Source: Periplaneta americana
Taxonomy: Eukaryota; Arthropoda; Insecta; Blattodea; Blattidae
Assembly (NCBI RefSeq): GCF_040183065.1
Contig: NC_091131.1
Span: forward strand, 11,304,300-11,368,299
Direction: 5' to 3'
Length of the DNA stretch: 64,000 nt
A program made the position numbers and the translations under genes. The notes under the pieces are model-generated. The model was not told where the DNA came from, did no database searches, and saw only the letters and a list, made by a program, of their open reading frames with translations. Within the stretch, counting starts at the first letter, position 1. Every line of letters begins with the position of its first letter. Of this stretch, positions 60,901 through 64,000 are shown piece by piece.

Positions 60901-62117
60901 CTTAAATCGGCTACAACTTGCCATTTTCACTCCAATATGAAATGAGTACCATTAAGGTAAAATTATCCGGAGGTAAAATAGTCCCCCAATTGGATCTCCG
61001 GGTGGGGACTACTTTAATGGTTCAGAATCAACTAAACATCTTACAATGGAATGCTGGCAGTATAACATCAGCTAAGAAATTGATAAAAGAGTTCTATTCA
61101 GTCAATACTATAAAAACACAATAAAACATGTTATAACAACATTTAAACAGGTTTAAAAACAAACGTTTTCGCCAATTTTGATTGGGATCTGTAGGTCGTA
61201 TATGTCGAATAGAACATGTTATGATAAGTGAACACTTGGTATATAAGGTTAAAAACAGAAGTTAAAAATATAATATAACTTAAAAACAGAGAAAAGAACT
61301 AGCAAAAAGCCACCATGATGTATGTAGAAGCACTATGTTGAAAGGGGCGTGTGTGACCCAAGGGAATGGCGAAACTCTTCCGTCATTGCAGGTACAGCTT
61401 TCGTGACAGATTTAACGATGCTACAAACAGGTTGGTCGTGTGGCCGGTTATGGAAAGCAGGAAAAATAAAAAAGTTGGAAAAGCGTCTTGAATCCATGAC
61501 ATGTCTTGAATAATGTAGATATCTTTCTTATTCAAGAAGGTAACCTTAATGCTGACCTTATTGTCAAATGCCTGGCATTAGAAAACAACAACATTTTAGC
61601 CCATGTTATTCTGAAGTTACATCTGTAGTACTCCAGCAAATTATGGATGGATGAACAATAAAAGAGATTTGAATCACAGAAAATGGAGAGGAAACTACTA
61701 TAACAAGAACAGAATTATTAGATATTTTGAAGAAAAAAAAATAGAAAAGCACTAGATAAAGGCAATAAGTTACTACAACTGAACTGTACAAATACACAGA
61801 CTCTGATTTTGAAGAAATATTCTTACATTTTTTTTAAACAAATTTCATACTAGAGAATTAAATAAAAGATTCCCTTTATCATCAAATTGTTTTTAGGTTT
61901 ACTTGTGCAGTCTTAATGCCACTTCCTAATTCAGATTTTATTTCAGGAATTGAAGAAGTTGCTGAATGAAAAATTAAAACTGGGATCGAACAAAGTGAAG
62001 CCCCCGGCCAGAGGTAGTCACTGGGTGTACGTGTGCTTCCGTTCTGAAGAAGACAGACAGAATGCTCTGAAGGCTCTCGATGGCTATGTCTGGAAGAGTA
62101 GAACCTTGAGTGCAGAG
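57699..62117 (+). CDS. TRMT2A: TRMT2A-type tRNA (uracil-54-C5) methyltransferase, N-terminal part
   Basis: Two coding exons are visible: 57699-57938 (80 codons) and 61947-62117 (57 codons), both phase 0; the rest lies beyond the window. The joined product has an acidic, low-complexity N-terminus (residues 1-55) and then an RRM. Strand one is at residues 66-74 (FKIEIRGLP), an RNP1-like strand at about 106-112 (WVYVCFR), and the helix at about 114-124 ([11 protein letters not shown]). The order and wording match the RRM that precedes the SAM-dependent catalytic domain in animal TRMT2A, which makes m5U54 in cytosolic tRNA. The catalytic TrmA-like domain with its Cys and Glu is not in the window, so activity cannot be judged. 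An acceptor AG at 57689-57690, nine bases before the ATG, implies at least one upstream non-coding exon. Confidence 0.8.
57993..58880. mobile_element. Harbinger-like element copy 1, in TRMT2A intron
   Basis: Inverted ends aggctggttcacaataaacc and ggtttattgtgaaccagcct are flanked by TAA (57990-57992 and 58881-58883), the TWA duplication typical of PIF/Harbinger. The interior has short open frames only, so it is non-autonomous. It begins 55 bp after the TRMT2A donor. Confidence 0.8.
58884..59629. other. No gene seen; TRMT2A intron
   Basis: AT-rich sequence without a recognised element. Confidence 0.3.
59630..60210 (-). mobile_element. LINE polymerase C-terminal fragment
   Basis: The minus strand reads [16 protein letters not shown], a stop, then [20 protein letters not shown] and [20 protein letters not shown]. 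This is a C-terminal type found in degenerate non-LTR elements. The upstream part ([20 protein letters not shown]) belongs to the same fragment in a shifted frame. Confidence 0.5.
60950..61130 (+). mobile_element. LINE endonuclease N-terminal fragments
   Basis: aggtaaaatagtcccccaat resembles an RTE-like leader. Directly after it, [16 protein letters not shown] resembles the start of a Jockey-type AP endonuclease. The join may be a chimeric insertion. Confidence 0.5.
61545..61592 (+). mobile_element. Jockey-like LINE extreme 3' end
   Basis: attgtcaaatgcctggcatt then aaaacaacaac, the terminal bases of the 13074 family. Confidence 0.7.
61947..62117 (+). CDS. TRMT2A: TRMT2A second coding exon
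   Basis: The acceptor is after tttatttcag and the donor is gtagag at 62118; phase 0 at both ends. It completes the [15 protein letters not shown] helix, a basic turn, the WVYVCFRS strand, the [10 protein letters not shown] helix and a WKSRTLS strand. Confidence 0.85.
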
Positions 62118-62149
62118 GTAGAGTCAGTCTGTGTATCTTTGTTTGATTC

Positions 62150-62420
62150 TTACGTTTTCTTCTTCTTCCTTCCATCCTGCCTCTTTTCCTTATCTCTTTA
62201 TCTTGTTTTCCTTAGCCTTTCTTATATTTCTCTTTGTGTGGCTGGTCATGATAATATCTTTGAAAAATATTGGAGTGCAAGAGGTCAAATGACTTTATTG
62301 TCAAACGCCTGGCATTAGAAAACAACAACAACATATTTCTCTTTGTTTCTTAATTTTCTTTTTTTCTCTCCTTTGTTCTTCCTAAGTTTCTTCCTTCCTT
62401 CCTTCCTTCTTTACCTTTCC
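62150..62420 (+). repeat. Pyrimidine-rich low-complexity stretch
   Basis: CTT/TTCC-rich sequence surrounds the LINE tail, ending with a short (TTCC)n run at about 62390-62408. Confidence 0.75.
62238..62332 (+). mobile_element. 95-bp Jockey-like LINE tail
   Basis: A perfect 14-bp duplication atatttctctttgt (62224-62237 and 62333-62346) borders the last 95 bp of the family, ending in AAC repeats. It lies 120 bp after a TRMT2A donor. Confidence 0.93.
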
Positions 62421-62454
62421 TTTTATTGTGAACCATAAAAGCAGAACTCTATTC

Positions 62455-64000
62455 GAATAAAATTGTTCAGTTTTCTTGTAATATAGTCGAACCTCGATAC
62501 AGCAATTTTCTGGGGATTAGAAACATTGTATTGTTATATTATGCTTATGTTGTATTGAGGGGTTATTCGAATAAAATTGTACAATTTTCTTGTAATATAG
62601 TCGAACCTCGATACAGCAATTTTCTGGGGATTAGAAACATTGTATTGTTATATTATGCTTATGTTGTATTGAGGGATTATTCGAATAAAATTGTACAATT
62701 TTCTTGTAATATAGTCGAACCTCGATACAGCAATATTTTGGGGGCTAGGAACATTGTATTGTTATATCAGGGTTATTGTTGTATTGAGGGGTTATTCGAA
62801 TAAAATTGTGCCATTTTCTTGTAATACAGTCGAACCTCGATACAGCAATCTTCTGAGGACTAGAAACATTGTATTGTTATATCAAGGTTATTGTTGTATT
62901 GAGGGGTTATTCGAATAAAACTGTCCCATTTTCTTGTATTACAGTCGAACCTCGATACAGCAATCTTCTGGGGACTAGAAACATTGTATTGTTATATCAG
63001 GGTTATTGTTGTATTGAGGGGTTATTCGAATAAAACTGTCCCATTTTCTTGTATTACAGTCGAACCTCGATACAGCAATCTTCTGGGGACTAGAAACATT
63101 GTATTGTTATATCAGGGTTATTGTTGTATTGAGGGGTTATTCGAATAAAACTGTCCCATTTTCTTGTATTACAGTCGAACCTCGATACAGCAATCTTCTG
63201 GGGACTAGAAACATTGTATTATTATATCAGGGTTATTGTTGTATTGAGGGGTTATTCGAATAAAACTGTCCCATTTTCTTGTATTACGGTCGAACCTCGA
63301 TACAGGAATCTTCTGGGGACTAGAAACATTATATTGTTATATCAGGGTTATTGTTGTATTGAGGGGTTATTCGAATAAATTTGTCCCATTTTCTTGTATT
63401 ACAGTCAAACCTCGATACAGCAATCTTCTGGGGACTAGAAACGTTGTAGTATTATATCAGGGTTATTATATTGAGGGGTTATTCGAATAAAATTGTCCTA
63501 TTTGCTTGTAATACAATCGAACCTCGATATAGCAATCTTCTGGGGACTAGAAATATTGTATTGTTATATCAGGGTTATTATATTGAGGGGTTATTCGAAT
63601 AAAATTGTCGCATTTTCTTGTATTACAGTCAAACCTCGATACAGCAATCTTCTGGGGACTAGAAACATTGTAGTGTTCAGGATTATTATATTGAGGGGTT
63701 ATTCGAATAAAATTGTCCTATTTGCTTGTAATACAGTCGAACCTCGATATAGCAATCTTCTGGGGACTAGAAATATTGTATTGTTATATCAGGGTTATTG
63801 TATTGAGGGGTTATTCGAATAAAATTGTCCTATTTTCTTGTAATACAGTCGAACCTCGATATAGCAATCTTCTGGGGACTAGAAATATTGTATTGTTATA
63901 TCAGGGTTATTGTATTGAGGGGTTATTCGAATAAAATTGTCCTATTTTCTTGTAATACAGTCGAACCTCGATATAGCAATCTTCTGGGGACTAGAAATAT
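62455..64000 (+). repeat. Tandem array of 108-115 bp units, at least 13 copies, continues off the edge
   Basis: The motif cgaacctcgata (or a one-base variant) recurs at 62488, 62602, 62716, 62831, 62946, 63061, 63176, 63291, 63406, 63518, 63630, 63738, 63850 and 63962. Spacing is 114, then 115, then 112 and 108. Each unit starts cagtcgaacctcgatacagc and contains near its end ttgtattgaggggttattcg, an imperfect complement of its own start. It lies in a TRMT2A intron. Confidence 0.95.

Larger units (their letters stand above)
60645..61640 (+). repeat. Dispersed repeat copy 2, split by LINE pieces
   Basis: The left piece (60645-60860) and right piece (about 61595-61640) match the 22508-23340 repeat. 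Between them lie LINE-derived fragments. Confidence 0.6.

Noticed and set aside
62531..63934. Repeated open frames across the tandem array
   Set aside because: They arise from the repeat unit being free of stops in one frame; there is no start context or family resemblance.
1..64000. CRISPR arrays, operons, phage or integrated virus genes
   Set aside because: Searched for by eye; the tandem repeats lack spacer structure, and all reverse-transcriptase traces are non-LTR or Penelope-like.

Overview
The window is eukaryotic nuclear DNA from an insect with a large, transposon-rich genome. A cockroach (Blattodea, Periplaneta-like) is the best guess. This rests on very long introns, several tRNA-derived SINE families, Jockey-like LINEs ending in AAC repeats, RTE-like LINEs ending in TAAG repeats, and mariner, hAT, PIF/Harbinger-like, Merlin-like and Penelope-like elements. 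No bacterial operon, CRISPR array or virus was seen.

Two protein-coding genes are supported, both on the + strand and both incomplete. Gene 1 (3116-31241) is the 3' part of a gene. One 3.1-kb exon is followed by seven small exons at 15650, 21715, 24048, 26460, 26979, 28642 and 30919. All junctions keep phase, and the joined frame is exactly 1456 codons including the stop. The product is a long, mostly disordered Ser/Pro-rich protein with four SxESIL repeats and a short helical C-terminal domain. I do not recognise the family; a cytoskeletal or signalling scaffold is a guess. Gene 2 (57699 to beyond the window) starts a TRMT2A-type tRNA (uracil-54) methyltransferase. Its N-terminal RRM is split by a 4-kb intron, and the catalytic part lies outside the window.

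Layout: 1-3115 hAT and LINE fragments and a SINE. 3116-31241 gene 1; its introns carry Tigger-like, Penelope-like, Jockey, Merlin-like, hAT and mariner elements plus SINEs. 31242-57690 intergenic DNA with a second Penelope-like fragment, pogo/Tigger, hAT (one holding a TTAA-flanked element), RTE inserted in RTE, and a Harbinger-like copy broken by two SINE-type insertions. 57699-64000 the TRMT2A start, with a Harbinger-like element, LINE pieces and a 108-115 bp tandem array running off the right edge.

Many insertions still show target-site duplications, so their borders can be read to the base and their order of insertion inferred. The points most worth a second look are: two Penelope-like fragments with inverted flanks that carry hammerhead-ribozyme-like cores; two palindromic composites of tRNA-like units flanked by target-site duplications; the tandem array whose unit looks like a small inverted-repeat transposon; and the unrecognised gene with its SxESIL repeats.
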